From contig JALSHL010000290.1 of assembly GCA_026982255.1 (NCBI GenBank), forward strand, positions 1 to 8,776: a stretch of 8,776 bases of DNA, in the 5' to 3' direction. The notes under the pieces are model-generated. The model was not told the origin of the DNA, searched no databases, and saw only the letters and a list, made by a program, of their open reading frames with translations. Numbering within the stretch: the first letter of the stretch is position 1; each line of letters opens with the position of its first letter. Positions 8,227 through 8,776 of the stretch are shown piece by piece. Origin of the DNA: Paracoccaceae bacterium. GTDB taxonomy: Bacteria; Pseudomonadota; Alphaproteobacteria; Rhodobacterales; Rhodobacteraceae. Position numbers and translations under genes: made by a program.

Positions 8227-8646
8227 ATGATCCGCATCAACGACAATATCACCATCGAGGACTGGGAACTGACCGAGAGTTTCATGCGCGCCTCCGGCCC
8301 CGGCGGGCAGAACGTCAACAAGGTCTCGACGGCGGTGGAGCTTCGCTTCGAGGCGGCGCGTTCCCCCAATCTGGCACCTGACGTCAAGGCACGGCTGAAA
8401 CGGCTGGCGGGGCGGCGCTGGACCAAGGAAGGCGCGATCATCATCACTGCCGAGAAACACCGCGTGCAGTCCCGCAACCGCGAAGAAGCCGAGGAAAAGC
8501 TCGCCACCCTGATCCGGCAGGCACTGGTGCGCCCCAAACGCCGCATCAAGACCCGCCCGACGCTGGCGTCAAAACGGCGGCGGCTGGAGGGGAAGAAACA
8601 ACGGGCGCAGGTGAAGGCGTTGCGGGGGAAGGTGGGGGACGATTAA
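8227..8646 (+). CDS. arfB: Alternative ribosome-rescue factor / peptidyl-tRNA hydrolase ArfB (YaeJ)
   Basis: ArfB binds ribosomes stalled at the end of broken mRNA and hydrolyses the peptidyl-tRNA with a release-factor-type GGQ loop. It is a backup to tmRNA trans-translation and the bacterial relative of mitochondrial ICT1. The 139-residue length is normal. The catalytic loop is SGPGGQNVNKVST (23-35, GGQ at 26-28). The stretch IIITAEKHRVQSRNREEAEEKL (residues 76-97) is typical of the domain. The C-terminal tail from about residue 102 is strongly basic (Lys/Arg-rich: KRRIK, KRRRLEGKKQR), as required to enter the empty mRNA channel. It lacks the two other domains of RF1/RF2, which separates it from true release factors. 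It starts 45 bases after the histidine phosphatase and converges on kynU with only six bases between stop codons. Confidence 0.95.
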   Translation: MIRINDNITIEDWELTESFMRASGPGGQNVNKVSTAVELRFEAARSPNLAPDVKARLKRLAGRRWTKEGAIIITAEKHRVQSRNREEAEEKLATLIRQALVRPKRRIKTRPTLASKRRRLEGKKQRAQVKALRGKVGDD

Positions 8647-8652
8647 GCACAC

Positions 8653-8776
8653 CTATGTCACAGCCGCTTTCGCCCGATACTCCGGCCGGTCCCACAGGCG
8701 GTTGTCCAGCACATCGGCCAGCACATCGACCGCGTGCCGCACGTCGTTTTCATCCAGATACAGCGGCGTAAAGCCG
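8653..8776 (-). CDS. kynU: Kynureninase, C-terminal 40 residues (gene runs off the window)
   Basis: On the minus strand a frame open from the window edge ends at TAG (8655-8653). The 40 residues begin GFTPLYLDENDVRHAV and end LWDRPEYRAKAAVT. This matches the conserved tail of bacterial kynureninase: the F-G-F-x-P-L-Y strand, a helix with alternating Val/Leu, then the W-(D/E)-x-P-x-(F/Y) ending. Kynureninase is the PLP enzyme that cleaves kynurenine or 3-hydroxykynurenine to anthranilates plus alanine in tryptophan breakdown. The PLP lysine and the rest of the fold lie outside the window, so the call rests on the tail alone. Orientation is convergent with arfB. No terminator hairpin is visible in the six-base gap, so the two transcripts probably overlap. 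Confidence 0.75.
   Translation of the reverse strand, partial: GFTPLYLDENDVRHAVDVLADVLDNRLWDRPEYRAKAAVT

Noticed and set aside
7477..8460. A 327-codon minus-strand ORF opposite the histidine phosphatase and arfB
   Set aside because: It is in codon register with both plus-strand genes and runs into the terminator. No family features are visible in it.

Overview
The window is about 60% GC chromosomal DNA. It most likely comes from an alphaproteobacterium of the Rhodobacterales (Roseobacter/Rhodobacter relatives). The SecA, parvulin, ArgJ and kynureninase sequences read like that group from memory, and secA divergent from ppiC-argJ-mutT is an arrangement I associate with it; no database search was possible. 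I see no insertion sequence, prophage, CRISPR array, tRNA or rRNA, and no part differs in base composition.

Layout: (1) 1-2616, minus strand: secA, the preprotein translocase ATPase, lacking only its C-terminal end. (2) 2617-2875: divergent intergenic region. (3) 2876-6087, plus strand: a tight run of ppiC-like parvulin, argJ, mutT (overlapping argJ by 4 bases) and pgl, followed after 53 bases by aroQ (to 6581). (4) 6582-6657: a short leader carrying a strong candidate preQ1-I riboswitch, directly ahead of a YhhQ/VUT-family queuosine-precursor transporter (6658-7281). (5) 7282-7530: an intergenic module with an exceptionally strong Shine-Dalgarno sequence, an 18-codon ORF, an internal copy of the 16S anti-Shine-Dalgarno sequence and a good Rho-independent terminator. 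(6) 7531-8646: a histidine-phosphatase-family protein and the ribosome-rescue hydrolase ArfB. (7) 8653-8776, minus strand: the C-terminal end of kynureninase, convergent with arfB.

Most of the genes are housekeeping: protein export and periplasmic folding, arginine synthesis, nucleotide-pool sanitation, pentose-phosphate pathway, shikimate pathway, tRNA modification supply, and rescue of stalled ribosomes. The two noteworthy elements are regulatory RNAs. One is the preQ1-type aptamer whose pseudoknot covers the weak ribosome site of the transporter. The other is the small-ORF/terminator module at about 7320-7515, which I do not recognise as a described family. It ends only about 16 bases before the histidine phosphatase start, so that gene probably depends on read-through or attenuation.
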